A DNA stretch of 35,454 nucleotides from Clostridia bacterium. GTDB lineage: Bacteria; Bacillota; Clostridia; Oscillospirales; Acutalibacteraceae. Shown piece after piece: positions 6,868-15,369 of this stretch. How positions within the stretch are numbered: position 1 is the stretch's first letter; each line of letters opens with the position of its first letter. A program made the position numbers and the translations under genes. Location: NCBI GenBank assembly GCA_017475765.1, contig JAFVEY010000037.1:1-35454 (forward strand), in the 5' to 3' direction. A model generated the notes under the pieces. It was not told where the DNA came from and did not search any database. It saw only the letters and a list, made by a program, of their open reading frames with translations.

Positions 6868-8283
6868 TTAAAATCTGAAATAAATAAACGGGTTATAGCT
6901 TGCGGTCATCAGGCTCATGATACACATTCCGTAAAGCACCAGCGATACCGCACAGGAAAGATACTCACAAAGCCTTTCCTTTTTCCTGACTGCAAAAAGT
7001 TTTCGTATTTTTTCCGCCGCAGGCATAGAAAATATCACAGCAAAGATGGCCGTAATAATGCCGAACGGTGTGAAAATCTGACTGTATACCAACGACGAAT
7101 CCGTAAAATTCCCTCCGAATCCTGTAAACATTCTTGCTATGTATTCCAGCGCCTGTCCGATGGAGTCCGCCCGGAATATTACGAAGGTAAACATGATAAC
7201 GAGCAGGCAGTATATATGCGACACAAATTGCAGCACGGGCTTTTTGCTTTTGACAAATCCCATTATATTGTAATTTTCAAGCATCAGGAAGCAGCCGTGT
7301 ATCAACCCCCATGCAACAAAAGTAAGATTTGCACCATGCCAGAGTCCGGTCAGGAAAAACACGATAAATCTGTTGATATTCGTGCGCAATTTTCCCTTTC
7401 TGTTTCCGCCCAGCGGGAAATATACATATTCCCTGAACCATGTTGAAACAGAAATATTCCACCTGTGCCAGAAATCCTGCATGGACGATGTCGCAAACGG
7501 ATAACGGAAGTTTTCCGGAAAATCAAATCCGAACATTTTGCCCAGACCGACAGCCATATCGCTGTAACCGCTGAAATCATAATATATCTGCATCATATAG
7601 GAAGCGGCGCCGATCCATACTGCCGCCGCCGACAGCGTGTGGATCTCCGCCCCGAATGCCGCATCGGCGATTCGCCCCATCGTGTTGGCGATCAGCATTT
7701 TTTTGGAAAGTCCGAAAATAAACCGCCTGATACCCTCCACCGTTTTATCAAGGCTGATCGTGCGTTTGTTTATCTGCTCGGCAAGGTCCTCAAAGCGTAT
7801 GATCGGCCCTGCAATAAGCTGCGGAAAGAGGGATATATAAAGGAAGATATTGAGAATATTCCTTTCCTGAAGCTGCGGCTGCCTATACACATCTATCACA
7901 TAGGACATTGCCTGAAATGTAAAAAAGGATATGCCTATCGGCAATGCGATATCGAAAACAGGAACAGCAAACGGAAGTATATCGTTGGCAAGCCGCATGG
8001 TGAAGCAAAGATATTTGAATATAAAAAGCATCAGGACATTGAATATGACGGATATCACCAGCACAGGTTTTTTATATTTTCCTGTCACACCCAGCCCGAA
8101 AAAGTAATTGACAATGATCGAAACGATCATCAGCAAAACCGCATAAGGTTCGCCATAGGCATAAAATACCAGACTTGCCGCTATAAGAATGATATTTCTT
8201 ACGATGATATTTTTACATATAATATATAAAATATATACGACCGGAAGAAATATAAACAGGAATACTGTTGAACTGAATACCAT
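6868..8283 (-). CDS. MBOAT family O-acyltransferase (AlgI/DltB-like)
   Basis: The 471-residue polytopic membrane protein has about ten hydrophobic segments. Family hallmarks are seen in order: LPIGISFFTFQAMSYVIDVYR (115-135), LFPQLIAGPIIRF (152-164), YYDFSGYSDMAVGLG (234-248), DFWHRWNISVSTWFREYVYFPLGG (270-293) and the catalytic-histidine block GLWHGANLTFVAWGLIHG with H316. Proteins of this type move acyl groups across the membrane for polysaccharide O-acetylation. AGGAGG with four bases before the ATG decides the start. The downstream DHHW gene completes a two-gene acetylation unit. No polysaccharide synthase is in the window, so the substrate is unknown. Confidence 0.9.
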   Translation of the reverse strand: MVFSSTVFLFIFLPVVYILYIICKNIIVRNIILIAASLVFYAYGEPYAVLLMIVSIIVNYFFGLGVTGKYKKPVLVISVIFNVLMLFIFKYLCFTMRLANDILPFAVPVFDIALPIGISFFTFQAMSYVIDVYRQPQLQERNILNIFLYISLFPQLIAGPIIRFEDLAEQINKRTISLDKTVEGIRRFIFGLSKKMLIANTMGRIADAAFGAEIHTLSAAAVWIGAASYMMQIYYDFSGYSDMAVGLGKMFGFDFPENFRYPFATSSMQDFWHRWNISVSTWFREYVYFPLGGNRKGKLRTNINRFIVFFLTGLWHGANLTFVAWGLIHGCFLMLENYNIMGFVKSKKPVLQFVSHIYCLLVIMFTFVIFRADSIGQALEYIARMFTGFGGNFTDSSLVYSQIFTPFGIITAIFAVIFSMPAAEKIRKLFAVRKKERLCEYLSCAVSLVLYGMCIMSLMTASYNPFIYFRF

Positions 8284-8310
8284 TTTTCCTCCTAAAGATT
8301 AAGAAATAGT

Positions 8311-8384
8311 ATAAAAAATCACGGTATATCTCACTAACGCAGAAGCAACATGAATTATGTCTCATATCATCAGAAATATACCGT
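8311..8384 (-). terminator. Possible terminator after the transglutaminase-like gene
   Basis: On the minus strand ACGGTATAT (8384-8376) pairs with ATATACCGT (8329-8321), and TTTTTT follows shortly after (8318-8313). The stem is AT-rich and the 46-base loop is long, so termination may be partial and let the MBOAT operon be read through. Confidence 0.5.
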
Positions 8385-8407
8385 AATTTTGATTCGTTGA
8401 CCGAGCT

Positions 8408-10576
8408 TTATTTACATTCAGGATATTTTTTTCTGTCCCAGCTGAAATACGGAGCAATGGCGCTGTCTTTTACAAGATAAAATTCAGGCAGTCCGATGAC
8501 CCCCGTCGGATCTATATGTCGGTAACCGTCCGCAGTTTTGATGATACACCAGTTGTGAGGACCTCCGCCTGTGTAATTATCTATTCCGTCATCCACCCTG
8601 ATAACGTCAAATCCGGCACGTTTATACAGATAATAGAGCAGTGCTGCCCTTTGGTAACAAGCACCTCTGCGATACTTGATAATATAAACGCACATATTTT
8701 CAACCGTATCTTTTTCCATTGACCGATAACCCATACCGGTGACATATTTGTATAGCGAATAGACCGATCTTCCCCGGTTGAATATGATGTCGTCTGCGAC
8801 GGCAGGCAATGTATCGACTGTAACGCTGCTGTAATTGCTGTATGAGCCTAATGCCAGATTATAGAGCCAGCCGACAGTTCCGTTATAATTGACAAGAAAC
8901 CATCTGTCACTCTGCTTGATGATATTGACGCCCGAACCCTGCGGCACCTCTTTGAGTGTCACCGTTGCCCATCTCGGATTCGCCATAAGGATCGTCTTTG
9001 ATATCGTCCTGCTGGCGGTCTTGCTGTATATATTCATGCTGAATGACTTGCTGACAGTCTTATTATTGCCGTCCATGGCAGTAACCTTCAGCGTATAGAC
9101 TCCTTTGGCATTGATTTTAATATCAGCCGATGAATTTGCGCTGAAATCCTTTGCAACCGTCCATTTACCATTTTCCGACAGATAAGAATATTGATACTGG
9201 TACGGTTCTGTGCCGCCCGATGCACTTGCGGTCACTTTGAATGTTTCTCCCTCTGCGGCAGCTGTTTTGTTTGCGGAAGCATTGACAGCAATATTTTTGC
9301 CTGTATCTCTTTTGATTTTTACCACATAAAGATTTTCCGTATAGCGGTTATTATAATCTCTTACACCGACAATAACTGTATAATATCCGCTTTTGGTAAA
9401 CTTGATCTGTGCTTTGGATTTGGCGCTGTAATCCTGTACAGTAATCCAGTTGCAGCTGCTGTCCTTATAGCTGAATTTATATCTGTACGGACCATAGCCG
9501 CCCGATGCCTTTGCGCTAACGCTGATCGGGTCATTGATGTATTTTTCGGTTGAATCAATGCTTGATGTCACCTTCAATTCCTTGTTGGTATTATCTTTGA
9601 CCACTACGGAATAAAGATTTTCGGAATAATGGTTATCCGAATCCCTGACTCCCACAATCACATTATAATAGCCGCTTTCAGGAAATCTGAGCACCGCAGT
9701 ATTGCTGACACTATAATCACGCACCACAATCCATTCATTGTCGCCTGTTTTATAGCTGAATTTATACTTATAAGGAGCAACTCCGCCGGCAGCACGGGCA
9801 TTGATTTTGATACTGCCTCCGGCATTGATACTCCGTGAGCTGATAGTGGAAGAAACCTCCAGCTTCTTCTTTGTATCGGACTGCACAGCGACCTCATAAA
9901 GATTTTCGCTGTAATGATTGTCATAATCTCTGACACCGATTATTACTGTGTAGTAACCTACCTCTGAGAATCTGAAGGAAGCTGTATTTTTTGCGCTGTA
10001 ATCCTGTACAGTAATCCAGTCTCCCTTACTGTTTTTATAGCTGAATTTGTATCTGTACGGCTGAGTACCTCCGTCGGCATCAGCGGTAACATTTATCACC
10101 GTATTAGGGGCAGTCTTCTGAGCGCTGATTTGCGATGTCACAGTAAGTTCTCTGCCCGTTTCATTTTTAACAACGACATCATAAAGATTTTCTTTATATG
10201 TATTGTCCTCATCTCTGACACCAACGATGATTCTGTATTTTCCTGTCTCTTGAAAATCAAACACAGCCGTACTTTTATCACTATAATCTTGTACGGTTAT
10301 CCAATCGTTACTGCTGTTTTTATAGCTGAACTTATATCTTTTTTTGCCATTTCCCTCAGCAGCCTGTGCATTGACCGTTATCTGTTCCCCCAACTGTACG
10401 ATCTCTTTACTTAAAGACGAAGTCAACGAGAGCTCTCCGGTCTGTTGATCGGAATATGCAGGCAAAACATTCTGAGAAGTATTTGCCGCAAATACCTCCA
10501 AAGCTGTACTGCCGACAAAAACGGGCACCGTTATTGCTGCGGACAATAATAACGACAGCCATATTTTTTTAACCAT
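8408..10576 (-). CDS. Secreted transglutaminase-like protein with five tandem Ig-like repeats
   Basis: The 722-residue protein has a signal peptide (VKK start, cleavage near VFAAN at residues 29-32). Five repeats of about 92 residues follow at roughly 49-142, 143-234, 235-326, 327-418 and 419-510. Repeats 1 to 4 share YKFSYK, W(I)TVQDYS, YYTVIVGVRD and ENLY; repeat 5 is more diverged. An SH3-like stretch (WATVTLKEVPQGSGV to GTVGWLY, about 525-570) precedes a transglutaminase-like domain in which C640 (RRGACYQRA), H674 (GPHNW) and D689 (RHIDPT) form the expected triad. Such proteins act on the cell surface as proteases or crosslinkers, with the SH3 part probably binding peptidoglycan; that is family knowledge, not shown here. 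It has its own consensus promoter and lies upstream of the glycan acetylation genes. Confidence 0.85.
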   Translation of the reverse strand: MVKKIWLSLLLSAAITVPVFVGSTALEVFAANTSQNVLPAYSDQQTGELSLTSSLSKEIVQLGEQITVNAQAAEGNGKKRYKFSYKNSSNDWITVQDYSDKSTAVFDFQETGKYRIIVGVRDEDNTYKENLYDVVVKNETGRELTVTSQISAQKTAPNTVINVTADADGGTQPYRYKFSYKNSKGDWITVQDYSAKNTASFRFSEVGYYTVIIGVRDYDNHYSENLYEVAVQSDTKKKLEVSSTISSRSINAGGSIKINARAAGGVAPYKYKFSYKTGDNEWIVVRDYSVSNTAVLRFPESGYYNVIVGVRDSDNHYSENLYSVVVKDNTNKELKVTSSIDSTEKYINDPISVSAKASGGYGPYRYKFSYKDSSCNWITVQDYSAKSKAQIKFTKSGYYTVIVGVRDYNNRYTENLYVVKIKRDTGKNIAVNASANKTAAAEGETFKVTASASGGTEPYQYQYSYLSENGKWTVAKDFSANSSADIKINAKGVYTLKVTAMDGNNKTVSKSFSMNIYSKTASRTISKTILMANPRWATVTLKEVPQGSGVNIIKQSDRWFLVNYNGTVGWLYNLALGSYSNYSSVTVDTLPAVADDIIFNRGRSVYSLYKYVTGMGYRSMEKDTVENMCVYIIKYRRGACYQRAALLYYLYKRAGFDVIRVDDGIDNYTGGGPHNWCIIKTADGYRHIDPTGVIGLPEFYLVKDSAIAPYFSWDRKKYPECK

Positions 10577-10611
10577 AAAATCTCACTTCCCTAAAAAGCT
10601 TAAGCATTTTT

Positions 10612-10640
10612 ATTATAACATTGCCCACATCTTATGTCAA
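10612..10640 (-). promoter_or_regulatory. Sigma-A promoter of the transglutaminase-like gene
   Basis: TTGACA (10640-10635), 17-base spacer, TATAAT (10617-10612). Both hexamers are perfect; the ATG is 36 bases downstream. Confidence 0.85.
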
Positions 10641-10666
10641 TACAGATTTTTAATTTGACTCGCAGT

Positions 10667-10700
10667 CAAAAACAAATCTCCGCTGCCGTCAAAGCAGCGG
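10667..10700 (-). terminator. Terminator overlapping the end of the cardiolipin synthase gene
   Basis: CCGCTGC and GCAGCGG pair around a seven-base loop (10680-10700) and are followed on the minus strand by AGATTTGTTTTTG. The stop codon at 10689-10691 lies in the loop. Confidence 0.65.
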
Positions 10701-12296
10701 AGCGACCAGTTTCAGCACAGCGCCTGTGACCTTTGTTGCAAAGCGCTCTTTTTTGATGGTTTCAAAAGTAACCTTTCTGCATTCGGAAAAGGTCTTTTGA
10801 AAATCGTCGGATATATCCTTGACGCATGAGCTTCCGTACATATAAACGGCACATTCAAAATGGTGATACAGACTGCGGTAGTCAAGGTTGATCGAGCCGA
10901 CAACCGCCTTTGTGTCATCGCTGAGAAAGCCTTTGGCATGAATAAATCCGGGCATATATTCATATATTTTCACGCCTGCTGCGAGCAGCTGTCTGTAATG
11001 GCTTTTGGCAAGCGCCCATATCGCCTTTTTATCGGGTATTCCGGGGAGTATCAGCCGGACATCCACTCCTCTTTGCGCCGTATATCTTAGTGCTGTGAAA
11101 ATCTCGTCATCAAGAATGAGATAAGGGGTCATGATATAGACATATTTCTTCGCTGTATAGAGCATATCCATATATACTCTTTCGGCGATTTTATGGTCAT
11201 TCAGCGGAGAATCGCTGTATGGTATGACAAAGCCGTTCGCCCTGATATCCTTATCATAATGATGAAAATACTTTGAAAATTGCTCCGTTTCCTTTTCCTT
11301 GACATTCCACATCTGAAGAAACATCAATGTAAAGCTGTCAACGGCGGCGCCCCTGAGCATGACAGCCGTATCCTTCCAATAGCCGTAGCGCACCGTATGG
11401 TTGATATATTCATCGGCAAGATTGATGCCGCCGCAGAAGGCTGTTTTGCCGTCTATGACCAATATTTTCCGGTGATCCCTGTAATTATAGGCTGAGGTTA
11501 TGACAGGCTTGATCGGCTCCCATGTCTTGCATTGTATGCCGAGCTTTCTGAGCCTTTTCGGGTAGTCATAAGGCAGCGTCGAAAACTCACAGCTTCCGTC
11601 ATACATCACCCTGACCTCGACTCCCTGCTCCACCTTCCTGGCGAGGATCTCCAGAACCTTTCCCCACATATACCCCTCTTCAATGATAAAATATTCAAGA
11701 AAGATAAATTTTTCCGCCTTTTCCAGTTCTTCCAGCATCCTCGGAAATTTCTTTTCTCCGACAGGATAATATTCTGTTTCCGTCCCGTCAAAAACAGGAC
11801 TTCCCCCGATGTTATAAAGGTATTCGGCAATCGCTGCCGATTCAGGATTGACATTTTCCAGCTTTTCCTTGACGGTCTGATTCTGAGGGAGCATTTTTCC
11901 GCTGATCTCATTGAGCTTATTCAGCTTTTTCTTGATACTTCTGTGTCCTGTTTCCAGCTGTGTCCATAGATAAAATATTGACCCGAAAAGCGGCAATGCG
12001 CCGATCAGCAGCATCCATGACAGCTTTGCCGTTGAATTCATCGGACTGTTGAACAAAATCAGCAGCACCAGAATTTCAAGTGCTGTCTGAGCGCCCACAG
12101 CATATTTTGCCATGAACTCTCCCAGAAACACCCATATAGAGATCAGCATAAAAACCTGTATCAAAAGCATAATGACAACAAGCCCCAACCGGCTGAACAG
12201 AACGGAAAATACACCTTTTTTCCATCTTGCCGCCAGTCTTATCCCCTTGCTGTCCTTATTTTTTTGCACCCTTTTTTCCTTATCACTTTTCTTCAA
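10689..12296 (-). CDS. cls: Cardiolipin synthase, phospholipase D type
   Basis: The 535-residue protein makes cardiolipin from two phosphatidylglycerol molecules at the membrane. Two HKD motifs are visible: H275-x-K277-x4-D282 in RDHRKILVID and H453-x-K455-x4-D460 in IHAKGFLSD, each followed by the usual G(G/S)INL. Three hydrophobic segments at about 37-57, 70-84 and 94-112 anchor the N-terminus. The length fits bacterial ClsA-type enzymes, with a Lys-rich tail before the first membrane segment. The start is a TTG at 12296 with AGGTGA five to six bases upstream; no ATG fits the conserved N-terminus. It is a single-gene unit with its own promoter and terminator. Confidence 0.93.
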   Translation of the reverse strand: MKKSDKEKRVQKNKDSKGIRLAARWKKGVFSVLFSRLGLVVIMLLIQVFMLISIWVFLGEFMAKYAVGAQTALEILVLLILFNSPMNSTAKLSWMLLIGALPLFGSIFYLWTQLETGHRSIKKKLNKLNEISGKMLPQNQTVKEKLENVNPESAAIAEYLYNIGGSPVFDGTETEYYPVGEKKFPRMLEELEKAEKFIFLEYFIIEEGYMWGKVLEILARKVEQGVEVRVMYDGSCEFSTLPYDYPKRLRKLGIQCKTWEPIKPVITSAYNYRDHRKILVIDGKTAFCGGINLADEYINHTVRYGYWKDTAVMLRGAAVDSFTLMFLQMWNVKEKETEQFSKYFHHYDKDIRANGFVIPYSDSPLNDHKIAERVYMDMLYTAKKYVYIMTPYLILDDEIFTALRYTAQRGVDVRLILPGIPDKKAIWALAKSHYRQLLAAGVKIYEYMPGFIHAKGFLSDDTKAVVGSINLDYRSLYHHFECAVYMYGSSCVKDISDDFQKTFSECRKVTFETIKKERFATKVTGAVLKLVAPLL

Positions 12297-12407
12297 CGGA
12301 TCACCTGATTTCCATAGTCATCTATTTTCAGATTCTATTATTATGTATTTTGCCGGACTGACCTGTTTTCATATTATTGACTGATTTAGCTCTCCATATA
12401 CTTATAT

Positions 12408-12436
12408 AATATATTAAATATACTAAGATACGTCAA
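12408..12436 (-). promoter_or_regulatory. Sigma-A promoter of cls
   Basis: TTGACG (12436-12431), 17-base spacer, TATATT (12413-12408). The -35 overlaps the stop codon of the small upstream reading frame. The leader would be about 105 bases. Confidence 0.65.
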
Positions 12437-12594
12437 TTTTCAGATTGCCGCTGACTTGTTACCTCAGCTTTGCTGACAGAGGGGTTCAGCTTTTGTTCAG
12501 ACTTTCTGTTAAAACTCAAACATAACCTTTTCATAAAATCCTCACGCTTTCGGGGCGCTCTGCTTTTTTCAAAAATCATCAGATCATAGCTCAT
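12433..12594 (-). pseudogene. Probable N-terminal remnant of a conserved cytoplasmic protein
   Basis: A 53-codon frame begins with MSYDLMIFEKSRAPRKREDF. From memory of the family this is the typical opening of a conserved protein of about 150 residues (MSYDLMVFExxxAPxxRxxFM type) whose next residues should be rich in Trp, Tyr and acidic groups. Here the similarity stops at residue 21 and the tail is a short basic stretch. GAGG lies nine bases before the ATG and the frame starts 11 bases after the preceding gene, so it was or is translated. A deletion or frameshift after codon 21 is the likely cause. A genuine small protein cannot be excluded. Confidence 0.5.
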
Positions 12595-12605
12595 TTTTGT
12601 TTTCC

Positions 12606-12968
12606 TCACCTTATGAATTTTCCGATCAGTTCCCAGCCGTCAACATCAGGCACAATGCCGCTGTCAAGATAATCTCTGAAAATATTTCCGATTTCATCTA
12701 TGCTGTACGGTTCGTTCCCGTAAAGATAATTCTGATTTTCGTTGACAATACTCACTTCCAGATGAAATTTTCCCTCTTCCCTGTCGGGGCAGATCTGAAT
12801 AAAGCTGCATCCGTTCACAGGCTCGTCCGGTGCAATAATCATATACTCCGCATACCCTTTTTCAAGGCCATTCAGATACTTGTCCAGCACAATACTGCTG
12901 AAGCCTTCCAGCTTTTTGCTTTCTGTTTCCAAAGTAACATTCGTATATTTTCTGATCTGTTCCATCAT
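12606..12968 (-). CDS. Conserved hypothetical protein of 120 residues
   Basis: This is a small, acidic, soluble protein without signal or membrane segment. Noticeable stretches are EGFSSIVLDKYLNGLEKGY, NGCSFIQICPD and DVDGWELIGKF. No function or named domain is recognised. AGGAGG lies five bases before the ATG at 12968 and eight before a second adjacent ATG at 12965, so either may be used. An upstream TTG in the same frame lies before the ribosome site and is rejected. The stop TGA sits inside the ribosome site of the following small frame, so the two form a short operon. Its promoter shares an operator-like repeat with the MBL-fold gene at the left end. Confidence 0.7.
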   Translation of the reverse strand: MMEQIRKYTNVTLETESKKLEGFSSIVLDKYLNGLEKGYAEYMIIAPDEPVNGCSFIQICPDREEGKFHLEVSIVNENQNYLYGNEPYSIDEIGNIFRDYLDSGIVPDVDGWELIGKFIR

Positions 12969-13020
12969 GAACTCCTCCTGATTCAATATTTCATGTTTCC
13001 GGCTAAAAGTATTATTTACA

Positions 13021-13057
13021 TTACAGAAATTATACTTTGTATCTGTAATAAAATCAA
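13021..13057 (-). promoter_or_regulatory. Sigma-A promoter with perfect inverted repeat around the -10
   Basis: TTGATT (13057-13052), 17-base spacer, TATAAT (13034-13029). TTACAGA (13021-13027) and TCTGTAA (13042-13048) form a perfect seven-base inverted repeat that brackets the -10, a typical place for a repressor. It is similar over about 34 bases to the promoter at 206-242. Confidence 0.7.
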
Positions 13058-13118
13058 GAATTTTAAGGATGTTTTTCGATGCTGTTCGTTATTTTGGGGA
13101 TGTTTTTGAAAATAAGTG

Positions 13119-13147
13119 TTGAAAATTTTATGGATTTTTGATATCAT
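13119..13147 (+). promoter_or_regulatory. Probable promoter of the foldase gene
   Basis: TTGAAA (13119-13124), 17-base spacer, TATCAT (13142-13147). The match is moderate; the ATG follows at 13222. Confidence 0.5.
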
Positions 13148-13221
13148 TACTTTGGAGTCTTTTATATGTCAGCATTTATGAAAAATAACGGTTCTTGTCT
13201 GAGCCGGAAGGAGAATTTATC

Positions 13222-14811
13222 ATGTATAAGTCCAATTCAATCAGAAAACGTATTCTTGCGGCGGCGGCAGCAGGAATACTGCTGCTCTCACTTCCGATGA
13301 GCGGCTGCAATAAAGAAAACAACGATGAATCGAGTGTGCCGCAATCCTCAAAGGATACCAAATTCGGAGATAATATTGTCGCACAATCCAAAAGCTATAA
13401 AATATCATTTCCCCTGATGCAGTATCTTTATAATAGTCTGTATTACAGATTTCTGGATAGTTACGGCAGCTATTATTTTGATACCTCAAAAAGTCTGAGC
13501 GAACAGTATGTCGATGCGGATAATACACAGTCATGGCATGACTATTTTGTGGAGATGTCCAAAAACTATATTCAGCAGACGATCGTATTTGCTGAGGCAG
13601 GCAATGAAGCCGGAACAAAGATCACCGATGAAAACCTTGCTGCCATCAACACTCAGTTTGACAAGATGGAAGAAGAAGCAACTGAGAAGGGGCTCTCTCT
13701 TGACGAGTACATCAAAAAGAATTACGGTGACGGAGTGACAAGAGAAGAAATCGAAAAGCTGATGAAAATGTCCTATCTCGCACAGAATTATGCCAACGAC
13801 CTTTATGACAGCTTTTCCTATACCGATGAACAGCTTGAAAAATATTACAGCGAGAATAAAAATCAGTTTTCTTATGCCGATTATATGAGCTACTCATTCA
13901 GCTATTCAACCATTAATGATGAGGGAACCTCAATGGTTATTGACGAGGAAAAGAAAACTGAGTCAAAGGAATATGCCGATGCTCTTGCCAACTGCAAAAC
14001 AAGCGAGGATTTTGAGGAGTATATCAAAAAATATCTGAAAGCAAATCCTTCACTAGTTTCTATGACAACCGCTTCCGCCGAAGCATCGGTGACAGAAGAG
14101 GATTTCAATCAGGCTGTTGATAATCAGGCGCAGTCAGCATATAGCGAATTTGTACCGTACAGCGATTCTTCCGATGTTCTTCAATGGGTGTTTGAGGACG
14201 GCAGAAAAGAGGGCGATACGACGGTGATAGATACCGGTGCAGGTTATGTTGCTGTTCTGATTCTCAAGCCTGCCTATCGTGATGAAGCGATTACAAGAGA
14301 TATAAGACATATCCTTGTCGCTATCAACGAAAACCCTGCTGAAGGGGAAGAAAAGGTGACGGATGCACAGGCAAAGGAAAAGGCAGAGCAGATCTACCGT
14401 GAGTGGCTTGCAGGAGACGCAACCGAGGAAACATTTGCCGAGCTTGCCGCAAAATACAGCGATGATCCCGGTTCGGCATCCAACGGCGGATTGTATGAGG
14501 ATGTCCGTGAGGGAACAATGGTTCAGCCGTTTAATGACTGGATGTTCGACAGCAGCCGTCAGGGCGGCGACCATGATGTTGTCAAGACAGACTTCGGCTA
14601 TCATGTCATGTATTTTGTAAAGACCGGCAAGGAAGCGTGGAAATCTTCTGTTGATCAGGCTCTCCGTGAACAGAGCCGTTCAGAAAAATATGAAGATCTG
14701 AGTAAGAAATATACGGTTGAAATTGACGATACTGCTCTGAATGATATGGAGATCATTGTTCCGGAGACAGAGACTGAAGAAAATTCGGAATCGACAGAGT
14801 CTTCGGAGTGA
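13222..14811 (+). CDS. PrsA/SurA-like peptidyl-prolyl isomerase lipoprotein
   Basis: The 529-residue extracytoplasmic folding factor has a basic N-terminus, a run of alanines and leucines, and lipobox MSGC with C29 lipidated. Residues about 60-330 form a long helical chaperone-like region. A parvulin (PpiC) domain follows at roughly 355-470, visible as RDIRHILV, FAELAAKYSDDPGSASNGG and FGYHVMYF. The C-terminus is a Glu/Ser/Thr tail. At 529 residues it is longer than typical PrsA (about 290), mainly because of the N-terminal region and an insertion around residues 240-345. The ATG at 13222 has GGAAGGAG eight bases upstream. It stands alone between a promoter and a strong terminator, facing rrf2. 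Confidence 0.85.
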   Translation: MYKSNSIRKRILAAAAAGILLLSLPMSGCNKENNDESSVPQSSKDTKFGDNIVAQSKSYKISFPLMQYLYNSLYYRFLDSYGSYYFDTSKSLSEQYVDADNTQSWHDYFVEMSKNYIQQTIVFAEAGNEAGTKITDENLAAINTQFDKMEEEATEKGLSLDEYIKKNYGDGVTREEIEKLMKMSYLAQNYANDLYDSFSYTDEQLEKYYSENKNQFSYADYMSYSFSYSTINDEGTSMVIDEEKKTESKEYADALANCKTSEDFEEYIKKYLKANPSLVSMTTASAEASVTEEDFNQAVDNQAQSAYSEFVPYSDSSDVLQWVFEDGRKEGDTTVIDTGAGYVAVLILKPAYRDEAITRDIRHILVAINENPAEGEEKVTDAQAKEKAEQIYREWLAGDATEETFAELAAKYSDDPGSASNGGLYEDVREGTMVQPFNDWMFDSSRQGGDHDVVKTDFGYHVMYFVKTGKEAWKSSVDQALREQSRSEKYEDLSKKYTVEIDDTALNDMEIIVPETETEENSESTESSE

Positions 14812-14832
14812 TCGGATGAAGGTATAGTATGA

Positions 14833-14886
14833 CAAAAAGAAGATGGACATAGCAGAGGGCTGTGTCCATCTTCTGTGTATTGTTTT
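14833..14886. terminator. Bidirectional terminator between the foldase and Rrf2 genes
   Basis: A 16-base stem (14838-14853 with 14859-14874, one G-U) has a five-base loop. On the minus side TTTTTGTC follows directly. On the plus side the tract is GTGTATTGTTTT. Both converging genes can end here. Confidence 0.85.
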
Positions 14887-15301
14887 ACCGCAGCTTGGAA
14901 TTGTCAATGATATCCTGAAGCGTTATCGTATCCACTACATTATTGACGGCTTCATATATTTTTTCCCAGACATAGAGGGAAACACAATCGCTGCAGCGGG
15001 GGCATTGATTTTCCTCATCGTCCAGACAGGAAACAGGTGCAAGACTTCCCTCAATGGAGCGGAGTATCATACCCACAGTATAGTCCTTCGGTGCTTTTGT
15101 GAGCTTGTATCCGCCGAGCGCTCCTCTTGTGCTTTTCACAAGCCCTGCCTTGTTCAGGGAGGAAATGATCTGTTCGAGATATTTGTCGGAAATTTTCTGG
15201 CGGTTGGCAATATTTTTGATGGATATGTAATTTTCAGGATCCGTTGTTGCAAGATCGACCATAACCCTGAGCGCATATCTTCCTTTTGTCGATATTTTCA
15301 T
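14885..15301 (-). CDS. Rrf2-family transcriptional regulator (IscR/CymR-like)
   Basis: The 138-residue DNA-binding protein has the characteristic opening MKISTKGRYALRVMVDLA and a winged helix with ISDKYLEQIISSLNKAGLVKSTRGALGGY. Four cysteines, C92, C100, C103 and C106, lie in the loop that in IscR and relatives holds an iron-sulfur cluster, so sensing of redox or Fe-S status is plausible. The ATG at 15301 fits the AAGGG ribosome site nine bases upstream; an ATG three codons earlier abuts that site. It is divergent from the sirtuin gene, with a palindrome between them that fits an Rrf2 operator. The exact signal (cysteine, Fe-S, oxygen) cannot be told. Confidence 0.9.
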   Translation of the reverse strand: MKISTKGRYALRVMVDLATTDPENYISIKNIANRQKISDKYLEQIISSLNKAGLVKSTRGALGGYKLTKAPKDYTVGMILRSIEGSLAPVSCLDDEENQCPRCSDCVSLYVWEKIYEAVNNVVDTITLQDIIDNSKLR

Positions 15302-15340
15302 TCTGTTCATCCCTTCTGCATGGATTTTTGATCTGTTTTA

Positions 15341-15369
15341 ATTATATTTATTTTTCGGCTGATTGTCAA
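15341..15369 (-). promoter_or_regulatory. Sigma-A promoter of the Rrf2 gene
   Basis: TTGACA (15369-15364), 17-base spacer, TATAAT (15346-15341). Its -35 overlaps the -35 of the divergent sirtuin promoter. Confidence 0.85.

Noticed and set aside
8902-10320. Possible CRISPR-like periodicity in the transglutaminase gene
   Set aside because: The period of about 276 bases equals the Ig-like protein repeat and the sequence is coding throughout.
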